64,000 nt of DNA from Anastrepha obliqua (taxonomy: Eukaryota; Arthropoda; Insecta; Diptera; Tephritidae). The DNA lies in the NCBI RefSeq assembly GCF_027943255.1, contig NC_072895.1:21550001-21614000 (forward strand), given 5' to 3'. Below, one piece after another: positions 12,301-27,300 of this stretch. A program made the translations under genes and the position numbers. Every line of letters begins with the position of its first letter. The first letter of the stretch is position 1. The notes under the pieces were generated by a model. The model was given only the letters and a program-made list of their open reading frames with translations, was not told the origin of the DNA and ran no database searches.

Positions 12301-15300
12301 AAGAAAAAGTAAGAAAAACTATTTTTTCTCTAGTAAATACACTATTGAAAAACTGTATACATATCGATGGCTCTCTTTAAATTAACTCAACTCAACTCAA
12401 AGACACAACTCAAATTATAAGAATTTACAGTTGAGCCAATTAAAGTTTTCGTGTTTCATAATTTGGTCTTGGAAACTAATTATTGTGGATTATTTGCTTT
12501 AATACCGTAGGGGGAATTTGTAAGCTTTTCAAATTATGACTAGTTTATAAACGTATCCCATATATAATTTAAATATATGACGTTTTGTTTTGTGTCACTT
12601 TTACAGAGGACCAACAATATACACTTAGCTACGCTGGTGTAGCACTTTTTACAAAAACAAATTATTTTTTTATCAGGTCATATTTTAAATTGAAATACTT
12701 TCACCCTACAAAGTATTAGTTAGTTGACACTTCTTTATTGACTTCAACTTTTAGCTGTAGCTGTTCAAACTAGCGCTTTTTGTTTGTATTTATTCATAAT
12801 TACGTGCGTCGCCACTCGCTTTATGTGATGTTATCAAAATTTAAATTGTTTATCGTTATAAGTCGTAAGATTTTCTCGTTTGTTTTGCTTCGATTCGTCG
12901 TGGTGCTGCATAAATGACAGGGTTGCCGTGAAAAACTATTAAAATTTGAATGTTTCTCTGACATGATTTTATATTTTGAATTCGTTATGAAATTTAAAGT
13001 AGTAGACATCAGTTGTTGTACGAGTATGTTTCCCTTTTGAGAAATAAAATTTCTTGATTACAGACGTAATGTAATGTATTTTTGTTATGAAAATTTCAAT
13101 ATCAAAGATGAACTTCCATTGTGTCTACGAATCATGAAACAATTCGAAATCATAAAAGAAAAATAGTCATGACATGGATAATGAACCAAATATCCAACAA
13201 CAAACAACTTTGAACCACTTGCAAGAGATTGAAAACAAAAAATGCATGTACGAATTGCTGCTGCAATGAAACGAAATCTAGCCATTGTTATAGTTAAAAT
13301 TTATTATTGGAATTATTGCTTTACTATACCTTAGTATAGTAAGGTTGCCTTAGCCGAAAAGGTGATGCGTGACTATCATTCGGAGTTCAGAGAGAACGTA
13401 GGTTCGAATCTCGGTGAAACACCAAAATGAAGAAAAAGTTTTTCTTCTAATAGCGATCGCCCTTCGGCAGGCAATGGCACACCTCCGAGTGTATTTCTGC
13501 CATGAAAAAGCTCCTTATAAAAATATCTGCCGTTCGGAGTCGGCTTGAAACTGTAGGTCTTTCCATTTGTGGGACAACATCAAGACGCACACCACAAATA
13601 GGAGGAGGAGCTCGGCCAAACACCCAAAATGGGTGTACGCGCCAAATACGTTCCCATGACAGTCGGTTCTACGTAACCGGAACGACCCGGATTTATATCC
13701 GGTCAAGGACTGTCACTTCAGCAGCATTCCTCGTATATGCACGGGGATTGTTTAAGCTGCTACAACAACAACAACAACCTCAGTTTATTAATAAAAAAGA
13801 AACTTTCGTATCTTTACTTATTAAATTGTTTCACATACTTTATAAAATGTCATTTCTTCAATAAAAAATGCATGCATTAATATTTTACAATATATTTATT
13901 TTCATTTGCATGGCTGTTTGTTTTGCGTAATACTGACTGTCAGCGTCAATGACGAATGCACGATATTTTCTTTATATGGAACACCGCAGCTTAAAAAATT
14001 GTTAAAAGTTAGCGCGAATTTTGAGTAATTGAAATTTTAATGTAAATTTGTTGAATTTATATAAATTTTCTAGAAAGTGTGAAACTTTGCTTTATCTAAT
14101 TTCAGTTGTAGTTTTTTTTTTATTAAAAAAAAAAAAACAGCACAATTAACAAATAATCTAAACTTGTCTACTACAATAATAAATCACAGCTTTCATTTAT
14201 ATGTAATACCCAGGCAAATCTATTAAAGGTGGTATTGGTAAATCAGCTGATTTTTTTTTCGCCGTGCCCATGTGACATCTACTTTCGATCTTTCATATCT
14301 ACTTCGCCAATACTTTATAGTCTAAGATCCGGCTGCAGATTTGGTGTAGTCATCGAGTACATGCTGAAATCCACATTTTTACCCACATTTATGATTAGGA
14401 GAATAAAAATTCACCACGGTGCCAGTAGAAATGTGGCCGAAAGTATTTTTAATTAAATTATTGTTAATTGATTTTGCGGGAAAAATTTAATTAACCAAGT
14501 TTTGAGATAAAATATCGTTCGGTTTACTGCAAAAGGTGTAAAGACTTAAAAAAACCGTAGTTGCCGTTGCGCGCTTGGCCGCACCTCTCCGCAGCCAGGT
14601 ATAAACAGGTATGATTTCGATATATTTATACATCCATAACGTATATTGATCTGTTATAGATCAAAATATAGCTAATTTTTTTCTCATTATTATGATATAC
14701 GGCAACCTAATTAAATCTGGCCGCAAGTTAGGGTTGCTAGCAGTTAAAGATGGGAAAAATTGAAGGTTGAGTGAGAGGAAGCTAGCGCGTAACATCACTA
14801 GTCTAACAAGGATAGCGATTGCCAGCTGTACGACATTTTAAGGCTAAGAATAAGAAAATAAGAATAATAGTTTTTAACGAAAAATACTTCGAAATTAGCA
14901 CTGTATAATTTATATTATAACTATAACCTGTATTTTTTTGTATTACATTGAAATTTTACTTACTGTAAGTGTTTTGAATCTACCGAGGATTTTGGATATC
15001 ATACAGAGTGCCATAAAAAAATTACAGTTTTAAAACAAAAAGATAAAGAAGAATTTGAAAATTTTTGCGAAACACTTACAGTAAGTAAAATTTCAATTTA
15101 ATACAAAAAAATAGTCTTTTTATTCTCCTAATCATAAATGTGGGTAAAAATGTGGATTTCAGCATGTACTCGATGACTACACCAAATCTGCAGCCGGATC
15201 CCGTACTATTACTTTGACAATCAAACGCAGAAACATTGTTTTCGATCTAGTACCACCACCTTTAGAGAACGCGCCTTACATAATACACACTTTTTTTTCT

Positions 15301-18300
15301 ATTTTCGAAATATGCTGTTAAAATGAGACACGCTGTACCTATAGTGCTTAGTTTTACGCCATTTTGAATTTATCTTTCTGAAAATGTTACTTTTCTAAAA
15401 TTGCAGGTAGTGAAACAGCTGTTAATGCCGTTTTTAAAGCAACCATGCGCGTGTATATTTCATCTGCTGCCACCGTCAAAATACGAACACAGCTGAAGAT
15501 AAAAAGCGGCAAGAGAACAAGCAGATTTCTGACAATTGACAATCGCTAACGCTCTCGCGTTGTTTTGTATTCGATTGCTGTAGTTTGCTGAAGTTGGAGC
15601 AACAATTTGTGGAGCGTTCATTACAGCAGAATATCGGCAAATCGTTTTAAGTGCGAAGTGAGTTAATTGACACGAGCGTACATCAGAAATATACAAATTT
15701 AATAGCTATAAATCTTGGCATATCTCAATATAAATCAGTGTGTTCATTGAAAAAAACGTCGACTTGGTGATTTACCTAAGCTGCATTTATTTCTGAGGCT
15801 ATGAGCGCTTCGAACGTGGCATTTTCGGTGGAAAACCAACAAGGTAAACATCAAGTGGAAGTTTTGATCTAGCCTTTATAAGCATTTCGTTGTATTATAC
15901 ACTTTTGCTTCTATTAATAACCATATCCATGACAGCTACTAATTAAAAAAAAAACTGTGTGTACTTCTCATTTTACAGATAAGCAGAAATAGGCGTAATC
16001 AAGCAGCGGAAAAATAGCAAACATAATCATTAGAAAGCAAAGCTTAAGCTAAGAAGTTCCTGTATTGTTGTTTGTTATTGTATTCGCGCGTTAAGCCGTG
16101 CAACACTGAGGTCAATTTCACGTACACACAATGATTGCTGGCTACGGACCGGTCATGCAGGCCCTTTTGGGTACGCTCTTCACGTGGGGATTAACGGCAG
16201 CAGGTGCAGCTTGTGTGATATTCGTGCGCGGCAATCAACGCAAATCACTTGATGCCGCATTAGGATTTGCTGCTGGCGTCATGATTGCTGCTTCATTTTG
16301 GTCACTTCTAAATCCGGCTATAGAAATGGCTGAAAGTTCACATCTCTATGGCGTTTACGCCTTTTTGCCGGTTTCAGGCGGTTTTCTATTGGGTGCCATC
16401 TTTGTTTATGGCTGTGATCGGCTAATGTCCTTTCTGGGACTCAACAGCACGAATATGATGATTTCAATGACACAAACAAATAAGGACAAAGCCGATATCG
16501 CTATCGATGATATACGCAACAGTCAAGGCGTTTTGGATCGTACTGTAGCCAAAAGTATGGACAGTTTCTCCGATTGCTTGAGCACACAACATGGCAGCAT
16601 TGAAACGCGAAGACGCAAGAAGAATAGTGCTGTAGAGGTGGAAGCGCAACGCACCTATACAACCGAATCTCAACGGAACATTGACAACGCAGTGGCGCAA
16701 TGGAAGCGCATTATGTTGCTTGTGGTTGCAATTACGGTGCACAATATACCCGAGGGTTTGGCAGTTGGCGTCAGTTTCGGTGCTATAGGCAGTACTAATT
16801 CTTCCACATTCGAGGCAGCACGCAATCTAGCGATTGGTATTGGTATACAGAATTTCCCTGAGGGTCTGGCTGTCAGCTTGCCACTGCATGCGGCCGGTTT
16901 CAGTGTGACACGCGCATTATGGTATGGCCAACTTTCCGGCATGGTGGAACCAATCTTCGGCATTTTGGGCGCAGTGGCAGTAACACTAGCCAATCTCATA
17001 TTACCTTATGCACTATCATTTGCTGCGGGCGCAATGATCTACATTGTTGCTGACGACATATTGCCCGAAGCACATGCCAGTGGCAATGGAACAATTTCTA
17101 CTTGGGGCACGGTAGCAGGTTTCCTTATAATGATGTGCCTTGAAGTGACCCTCTCCTGATGTTACAACTACTGTAATTGTTTTAAATGTTGTATAGTTAA
17201 CTACATGTACAAGATTTTGCAGAAGCAAACTTATAACAATCACTTGATTTGGCACTACGTATGATATGAAAATGCTGTACCAAAGCATGATTTTTTGATT
17301 TTTTTTAAGTGACAAACGCATGAATTTTTAAACAATGTACTAATGTAAATGTGTGTATCCTGCTTGTGTACACAAGTTATGTGCATATAAATGTAGATTC
17401 ATTGAATGTGTGTGTACATATTTATATAAGTAGGTATGTTTGTACGGCTGGCCCAAACTACTTAAATGTGGTTGTTAGCAGAATATTCATGGAAAAGATT
17501 GCAACCGCCGATGCTTTTATACTTGTATTTTTTTTTTAAACATATGTCTTACAAGGCATACAACTAAGTATTACTTTTGTAAATATTAAACAAAAACAAA
17601 AATAATGTTTGTGCAAACTCTTTTTAATATGTAAATCTCCCTTAGCATAACCTTGCGAATATTAAATCATTGCTTTAATGGCATTCTTTCAAGTAAATCA
17701 TTGAAAGCAGTAAAACTTAATTAGTTTCTAAGTATCTTTTATGTTTTAAGGCACAAAGAAAAAAACAATCACAAAATTCCACATAATTTAATAAACAATA
17801 AAAATACATTCAGCTAAAGTGAAGGTGGCACACATTGGTTTTTAAGCGCAGTTTGCATACGAGGTAGCAATGAAATATTGTAGTAAACATTTTCCGTTGG
17901 TAGCACAACATCTATTAGGTAATCAATCAACGTACATTTGCAAAACAGCGGAGACGGTTGGTACACTTAATTGTGTCTATCTGCCATCTGACAACAACAA
18001 CAACCGTTGGTTAAGATAACTTAATTAAGTTCTGATAAATTTAAAATGTCACGATAATTTGTGATGTATGCTGATAAAAGCTGCTACGTGCTTTAGAATG
18101 TATCTTAGACATCTTCACAAAACAAAAAAAAGGAAACAAAAATAAAATAAATATAAAGGATAGAACCGTTTAGTCATCATTTGATACATATGTATGTACT
18201 TTTATAACTTTTTGCACGAGGTCTTCTTTGAATTATCATCATTTGCAAGTAAGGTATGCGTGGACCGAGGCATATGCACATACATGTGTGCGTTAATACG

Positions 18301-21300
18301 TACACGCATGCGCTCAGCACTAATCTCCAGCGACACATGATTGACTTCACCTTCAAGTTCGCTTAAATCTTACAATTCATATAGGATTACTTATGCCTCT
18401 CCAAATGTTATTGTTTTCTTATAGATTTGTGCCGCTATTTTTAGGTGAAAAGCTTTTTACTGCGCGTAACTGTTATCGTCCGCGAGCTAATAACTTCAAA
18501 ATACTTTTTCAAACATTTCTCAAGGTGCTCGGAGAAAAGGAAGTACATACAGATGTAACCATAAGTACACTTATTATTAAATTTCTAAGTGTTGTGATGC
18601 AATCGCGTTTCAGAGCTCCCAGTATATGTATGCATGTATCGGTAGCTTCTATTGTAGTCTTATCACTATTAACATTTCAGCCTGTCTGCTCTTTTGAAAC
18701 TCGTTAATTACTAACTGGTGTTCTAGTGACAATTACTGCTAAGCCTGCGAGACATTTTTAATTGGAATTGGCATTAATTTTTGGTCGCTTTTTGTGGAGA
18801 AAAAAAAAAAATAAAATCGCAAATACGCTTTATATATTGATTTATTGTGACACGAGTTCACAGCTTTACAGAATACCCCTTAAACGGGTAAAATCGGGAT
18901 CGGTCCGGTGTGTTGGATCGGCTATCAGGCAAATGTCAATAATACGAACATACAAGGTGCAGTCCACAATAAATAAGACTGAGCTAAAATACAAGCGACA
19001 GGAGGTTTGTTCTCATAACTTCGAGTTAGTTTATTCAAAATAGTCTCCTCTGGTCTCGTTACACTGTTTTGCGTAATCTAAAAGCTTTTCGAAAGAGTGT
19101 TTCAGGGTATTGACCAGAATGTCCTTCAGGATGTCGGTACAAGCCTTTTGGATGGCCTCTACGGACGCAAAACGATTTCCTTTCATGGCCAAATGCATTT
19201 TTCCGAATAGGTGGAATCACAGCGAGCCATATCTGGCGAATACGGTGACTGATTGATGGTTAAAATGAGCTTTCTAGTCAAAAAAATCAGACACTAGAGT
19301 GGATTGATGAGATGGTGCATTATCATGTAATAAGCGTCAGCTTCCTTCTTCGCGGTATTCAGGGCGAATTCGACGAATGCGATGCAACAAACGCTTCAAA
19401 ACGCCAAGATAGAAAATTGAACTGACGGCTTGGCCCGTTGGCACGAACTCCTTGTGGAAAATTCCCTTGGAATCGTAAAAACAATTGAGTATCGACTTGA
19501 TTTTTGACTTCTTCAAACGCGATTTTTCGGGTGGTAGCTCGTCTGGGGCCTTTGACGCTTAGTTTGAGGTTCATGTTGGAAACACCAAGTTTCATAACCA
19601 GTTTCAATGTTGTAAAGGAAGAGCTCGTCTTTTCTCACCTCTTCAATGAGGCCTTTCGGATGTTAAATTCCGATCAATTTTTGGTCCTCAGTTAACTTGT
19701 ACGGAATGAAACGTGCACAGACCTTTCGTAAGCCCAAATGATCAGTTAAAATGCGATAAATCAATGTTTTGGAGATATTCAATTCCGATTCCATGAATTT
19801 CAACAATGATTTCGATTAATTTTTGATAAATTTACGAACGATTTCGATGGAGTTTTCGGTGATTACTGATTTTGGGTGGCCCGTATGTTCATTGTCATTT
19901 ATGTTCTCCCAACCATCTATGAAACGTGTAAACCACTCATGAACTCTGGCACGATATAGACAATCATCGCCATAAACTTTTTTCATCAATTCAAATGTTT
20001 CGGTGTTTACCGATCCAATTTTAAAACAAAATTTGATATTAGCTCTTTGTTCGAAACTCATTTTTGTACCGATGTGTTTGTGTCATGACACTTTAGACGC
20101 AATAACTTCGCTTCCACTGATCCGAATGTCACCAAGCTTTCACTGGAAGGCATCTTGGGATGTAACTTCCAACGCATCAGCTCAATTAAAATATGGCGCC
20201 ATCAAAACCACTTTTATGACGCCAGTCTTGTTTATTTTGGACTTCACCTTATATGATATATGTATATATTTAACTTTTATTTAAATGGCGGGAAGAAAAT
20301 CCACATAACGCCAGGGTATCTCACTATTGTGGTTGTTGTAGTAGCATAAACATTATTCATACATGTGCGGTGAAGGCTTCTGGAGTGACAGTCCTTGGCC
20401 GGATATAAATCCGGGTCGTTCGGGTAAAGTAGAACCGACTGTCGTGGGAACGGGTATTCCACCGTTTGTGAGATTACTGGTGTGTAAGGCAATGCTAAAA
20501 CTCAATGTTAGCTTCTTTAATAAATGAAATCAAATTTAGCTTGTGAAAATTTGTGCAAATAGGTTAGGTCGAATACTTGAATATGACAGAAATCCATCGT
20601 AACATTCAAAGAAAATGTTTTCTTTTGCACTTTGATCTGCCTTTTGATTGATTGGTATGCCAGAATGGCCCGGAGACCACACCACATGAACATTTGAGAA
20701 TTCAAACTCTGAGAGCTCCGCGTGTAACAGAAGAAAGGAGTTTGAAGAATTGTAAGTTTTCTGATTGTTGTTCTGCTTGCTAAAGTTGTCGTAGTTCTAC
20801 ATTACTCTATTTTTGACCTAACAAAACTCCTATAAAATTTTGAGGTTACTTGAGGGTGTAGGTATGTTTTTATTGCTGTTAGCAATTTGAAAAGAGTAGA
20901 ATTGTGTTTGGCTCCTCAATTACAAATACGATCTGATAACTCTTCCTAAGAACCTTATACACTTGAACTGCGGAATCGGAATATTTACGCGGTAGTTCCT
21001 TCTTGAAGAAAACTAGGATTACAAACACAATAAATCGCTAGCTGATAGCAAAGATAAAAAAAAACCAGATAAATAAATAAATGCAAGGTCATCGCACGAT
21101 GCTTTGCAATCGATTTCTAGAGTAATGCCATTTCAAGCATTTTCACTTACAATCTTTACACTTGCAGAACTATTGATTGAATAAAATTCACTGCGTGTGA
21201 ATCAACATCTTAACAAATTGTAACTCCTCGAACGCAATTATCCGAGACTAATCAACATCTAATGTAGACGAAGAGCTAGAGTTGCCTCGTGAGACCCGCG

Positions 21301-24300
21301 ATCCTTTGGTCCAATTGCGTTCTGCATATTGCGGCAGGTTAAACTCCTACTTATCCAGAATTGACATCGACATACCCAATATATGTTCAACATGTTAAGG
21401 CACACCACACGACAGAAACCACCTCGTTCCCACGACAGTCGGTTTTACGTCACCGGAAAGACCCGGATTTATATCCGGCCGAGGACTGCCATTTCAGCAG
21501 CATTCCCCATATATGTATGGGGAATGTTTATGCTGTTATAACAACAACAACAACAACAGTAACCACCTATTCACATGCCACACCAGACCTACTCTCCTAA
21601 CAACTCTCTCTCTCAATCCGTCGAAACACCATGCTTCCTGGTCATACCGTTAGATGAGAAAGACGTCGACGATCGGTGACTACATCGCATAGACAGGGCT
21701 TAGTAAGCTGCTACAACAACAACAACCCTCTCCCGGTTGGGGAAACGTCGAAAGAGCACTGTTTTGGATCTATTGTTAAATGACTACTGGCAGAATATGA
21801 ACCTTCTCAGCAGAGGTGCCTTTTTCCAAGGCAATGAAGTACAAAAATCAACATTTTTCCCTACTCCCTCGAAAACGAAGAAAATCAAGTTATCATCGTC
21901 ATTGGCGATCGGTGTTCATCCCTTCTTAAGACAGTGTGATCTATTACATTTTTGAGAAAGCTTGGACTCATATCCGATCAGAAGGGAATGGACTTGTATC
22001 CGATCAGAAAGGAATGGACTTATATCCGTTCAATTCCCCAAAAATTTATTCGGAATATTTTATTCTGCTACAATAAAAGTAAGTGGTGTATAACCATGCC
22101 TAACATTATCCTACGACAGTTGCATCTTTTTCACAAACGAAGTGATCTACAGTTTTATGCCGCCTCCGAACAATAGATGGTTTTTTATAAGGAGCATTTT
22201 CATGGCATTTATACACTCGGAGGTTTGCCATTGCCTGCCGAGGGGTGACCGCTATTAGAAAAAACGATTTCTATCATTTTCTATCAAGCTTGTACACTAC
22301 CCAATGCTAGTCACGCACCAAACCCTTCGGCTACGGCGGCCGCTTCGTAATAGAATACTTTATTATTAAACGAAGTCACTTAAAATTTCTCTGGAATATT
22401 TCTTGTGGAGCTATTTTAAAATGATTGGTCTACGCGAACTATGCACAAATATTACAGACTTTCAAGCCAACATCCAGCGCACCATTCATGATATACGACC
22501 TCAAACCAGTTACTTCGGTATTGAGTTGTCTCTCAAATAAGCAAGTGATAGATTTTTATGTTTTATCTTCAAAAACTGCCCAATTGCCTGGCAATTGCAT
22601 TGAAATTTGCTCGGTAGTGAATCGCATAACCGGTCTGGTTAATTAGTGCACATCTCATTTTATTTAAAACGTTGGCTAGTGACAAGTTTATTGAGTTTTC
22701 CTATTGTTATTTGATGGATCTATCGTAACAGCTTTTTTGTTTTGTTTATTTATTTTTATTATTTAAATTAGGCAAATTTATTATAACACCTTATTAAATA
22801 ATACGCCCGCGTAACCGAATAGTTTAGTGCGTGACTACCATTCGGAAATGCGCAGGTTCGAATCTCCGTGCATGAAACACAAAATGATAAAAAAAGATTT
22901 TTTTCAATAGCGGTCGCCCGTGCCTGTCAAAATGGAAAACCTTCGAGTGTATTTCCGCCATGAAGAAGCTCCTCAAAAAAATCATTTGCCACAAATAGGA
23001 GGAGGAGCTCAACCAAACACTTAACAGCAGTTTACGCGCCAATTATTAATTTTTTTTAACCAAAGAAGCCAATAATTTAATAACTATTCATATTCATATG
23101 AAAACAATTAAATTTTCTGTCTACTTATAGTTAATTAAACTAGAAAGGAATATCAAGATAGAAGTTAACAGAGTTTGTGAAATCGCGTGAGCCCATAAAA
23201 TGAATTCATTTGCATCTATTAAATAGTTTTCGTTGTAAAAACGGCTGAGTTCAGTTTGACCACTTTTACCAAGGGAGTATCTAGAACATGTTGACGGGGG
23301 GGAAACATTCTAATTTTTTTATGCTTAAAAATTTCTTTTGAGACTAAAAGCCAATAAGTTAAACTATTTACATTTACTTTTGAAGAATAGGTGAGTAGGA
23401 ACTGCCAATATTTAAATAGCTTTTCAATTTATTTTGGACAGTGTTTCAGTACATTGAAATAGTTGAGGCATGCGGTTTCAAATTTTGCGTTCCTTAAATT
23501 TTTGTTTTTTATATATTTAATTTAAAACTAATACGAAAGTCAACAAAATGAATTTTAGTTTCTGAGAAGTTTTTTATTCGTATTTAATTGCTGGCTAAGT
23601 ACATCCCAAGGATAAAAAACAAGTTAGTGTAAACAAAGGATTAGTTTACTGTAATATTTGTTTGGGGAAAAAGAAATACATTATTTTCTCTGTAGATGGC
23701 TGTAGTGATCGATATCTCGTAAAGTTGTCAAGGTGGCATTTCACACTAAAAAAAATTCATTTGTTCCATTCAGTTCAGAGTTACAGGGTGTTAACAATGG
23801 AAGTCAACAAAGAGAAAATTCGGTACATTTTACAGTTTTTCTTTGCTAAAAGCGAAAATGCAAGCCAAGCTGCTGAAATTGCGAATGGTGTTTATGGTGC
23901 CGTTACTGAAACAGCTAATTACGTATAATCTTGGTTTCGTTAATTCCGTTCAGGCTTTTTTGATGTTAAAGGATGTTAAAGAAAATGTGGGTACTGTCGA
24001 AAATGTCGATAAAATCACAGAAATAATCGCAGTTTAGCGGCATGCTAGTAGTCGTAGCATCGTCCAAGAGCTAAAGGTCGCAATTGCCACTAAAGTCCAA
24101 AAATCGCAACAAGGTCCTCAAATTGCTTGCCGGCAGCACTTGAGGCAAAGACAAAGAAATGTTGCTATCGACATTTAAGGCAATTGGCCGGCCGGTTCTA
24201 AACTACGCTGCGCCTGTCTGGTCGCCTGGAACTAGTGACACGCAGTGGATAAAGCTCCAGACTTGCCAAAACACTGCTATTCGGACAGCAAAGGTTACCT

Positions 24301-27300
24301 CCTGATGTGCCCTCTTCAACACCTTCACAACGAAGCACAGATGCTCCCGGTAAAGGAGCACAATAAACTGCTCAGCAAGCCGCCTTACAGTGACCTGCTT
24401 GAGCCATAGCCTGACTACACTGACAGGGCTTAGTATTGCTGTTACAACAACAATAAGCTTAAGATCCACCATAAAATAGGTTTAACCCATTTGTACAAAA
24501 AATTTACGCAAAAATAATGGATTTCTTCTTGTCCAAACTAATATGTAACTTTAAATTCGAATTATACATCAAATTCTATAGAAACATTTTAGATGAATCC
24601 AATGCATTTTTTACACTTTTGCAGAACTATCAAATCGCGTTGGTTTCTTAGCGAATTTATCAAAAATATGGTAGGCGTTTACAGGAATGTCCCTACGCAT
24701 ATTGATTAAGGCAAGAGTGTTAATCTTCCCTTAGTCATGCGAGTCTTCAACCAGGTTTTAAATCGTTTTAGGAAGAAAAGCTGCGTTCAGCAGATTCCGT
24801 TGGCTGGAAATGAAGGGTGCAGTTGAAGAAGTTCACAGCTCAAGATGTTTGTTGGTTTTTTCGGCATTGTATTTAGTTACTTCGTTGCGTTTTATAACAA
24901 TTCAGTTAGTTAGTAAAATTAGTATTAGTATTTACTAACGTTTAAGATCGCCCCTTTTCTCTCTCGTTGGATCCGCCAATGGCTTTTACAAAACTAAGCG
25001 TTTAGTTTCGCGCGTGTGTTTGTGTACTTTCTTGACATGTGTCAACAAGTAATGCGCTTTATAATTTGCAGTTAACAATTGTGTTACACTCGCGGCTCGT
25101 AGATTGTTTCTAAAGAATATTCACTACTGCCCTAGCAACGGGTTACAACTTTTTATGCATCTATAGTAAATCGGAATAAATAAATAAAAATAAATAAATA
25201 ATTGGCGCCTACACTTTTGTAAGCTGTTTGGTCGAGGTCCTCCTCCTATTTGTGGCGTGCTTTTTGATGTTGTTCCCCAAGTGGAGGGACCTACAGTTTT
25301 ATGCCAATTGCGAATGGCAAATGTTTTTTTTATGAAGAGCTTTTCCATTGCAGAAATACACTCGGAGGTTTGTAATTGCCGCTATTAGAAAACACTTTTT
25401 CTATCATTTTTGTTGTTTCATGCACGGAGTCTCGAACCTGTGCACTTTCAAATAGTAATCAAGCACCAAGCCATTCGGAATAAAGTTGTTGTAAAAACAA
25501 GAAATTAAAAAAAAGTTGTGCTTGGCGACGGCAAGCATAGGTTTAGGGTTTCTATGTTGTAAAACCGGAAAATTTTACAAAAACTGGTGCATTTTGAGAA
25601 AAGTTTACTCTCAAATCGAATATAAATCGGTTGCTTGGTTATGATTGACTGATTTCAGAAATCATTGTTTAAGTGGAGAAATTCCAAAAACGTATCATTA
25701 CAGCATTAACTTAAGGATGCTCACAGGTAGCTTAACATAACTGTATACAAAGTGTCGAAATGCTCGTTTATTTTATTTCTATTCTATTGTTTATACTTAT
25801 ATATTTCGCAAGCGCTCCATTATTAAACGCGAATCGTTAAAAATTAATGCAGTCGTGTTAATATAGCAGAAGTTTTTCCGCACACTTGCGCTTTTACAAT
25901 TGTATGTTAAATTAAAACGTACACGCCACGTTTTCGAATTTATTTTCCCCAACATCGCCCATCTCTTTCATTGCGTTTACTCGTTTCCATTTCATTGAAA
26001 AATTCATAATAATTGGAAGTGTAGTTTCATCATTAATAATACCGGTAGGGTTTCAAACGAATACGTGTACATACATATAAACTGGATATTGCAATGAGGT
26101 TTGTTGCGTTGCCATTATATCAATTAAAAATCTATTTACTTCGTAAACTGGTTACAAAAGAATTGCAATATGTTTCATATTCTTTATATGTTGTAGTATC
26201 GGGGCAATAGCGTTTAGTAGCATCTGATTATTGGGATGAGATGCGGTTTAATACGCCATCATTGCCTGTCGCGATAAACCGCGCGCTACTTACTATATAT
26301 TTATCTACCATGAAATGCAAGATCTACTTTAGTTCTAATTCGATTCGGTTGGAGCAATAGACGTATGTCCTGCAGAGCTAGATTTTGTAGACTGCCCAGC
26401 ATAAGGAAACATACCACTCATATTTTCATCTACCCTTTCTACGACACGCAATTAACACCAGGCACTCTTTGGTCTCAACCAAACGAAAGCCGCGTATTTC
26501 CCCCGCGTGTAGAATGGAGAAGTTAGATAAGAAAGACGACCAAATGAAGCCGCGTGTAGAATGGAGAAGTCAAATATTAAAGGCAAATAAAGAGACTGAA
26601 AACTCACTTACCTTCATCTTTTCGTATAGTTCGGGGTTTTCATAGCGATCTATATTGGATATGGGAAACTCGTTGGGATCACAAATCGTTCGCTTATTTT
26701 TGCAAGCTTCAACCCATAAAATTGAAACAACTGGTATATTCCAGTTCTTCGCTTTTTTGTATGTGGACAATAAACCATCTTTAAATATCACATGTGTTGT
26801 ACCTCTGGAATAGCGTAAATAATCAGTTTATACGTATGAATATATTTTAAAATATTTAATAAATCTTCAATACCGTAATAATTTGTCATTTACGCGTGCA
26901 CCTAGTTGTGAAATCACTTTCTTCACACCTTCAGAACGATTATCTTCGCCGGTGCGTACTTCCACATATACAACAATGTCGCGCATGAGTTCCTCGATAG
27001 AAAGCGGTGGAGGTGGTTGACGCTCTGCCACACTAATAATGTTTTGTTCTTCGTATGGTACATCAAAATTGGTGTAAGTAGACTTTGTTGGATTTCTAGT
27101 TTTTTGAAATGAAATGAATTATAATTACGGAATGCTAATTCGGAAAATACTTACTTTAACGCCCTGATCGCTCGCACACGTGCGTTGGCAGACGGACTAT
27201 TCAGATCACGTTGTATGCGCGCCATTTGTGGATGCTGGTTAGAAGTTGCAGTTGCAGCAGTCTCCTCGGCAAGACTTCCTTCGTTGTTGTTACAGTTGGC

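Noticed and set aside
12168..12380. Lys-rich 70-codon open frame
   Set aside because: Generated by A-runs in AT-rich intron sequence. No start context or domain.
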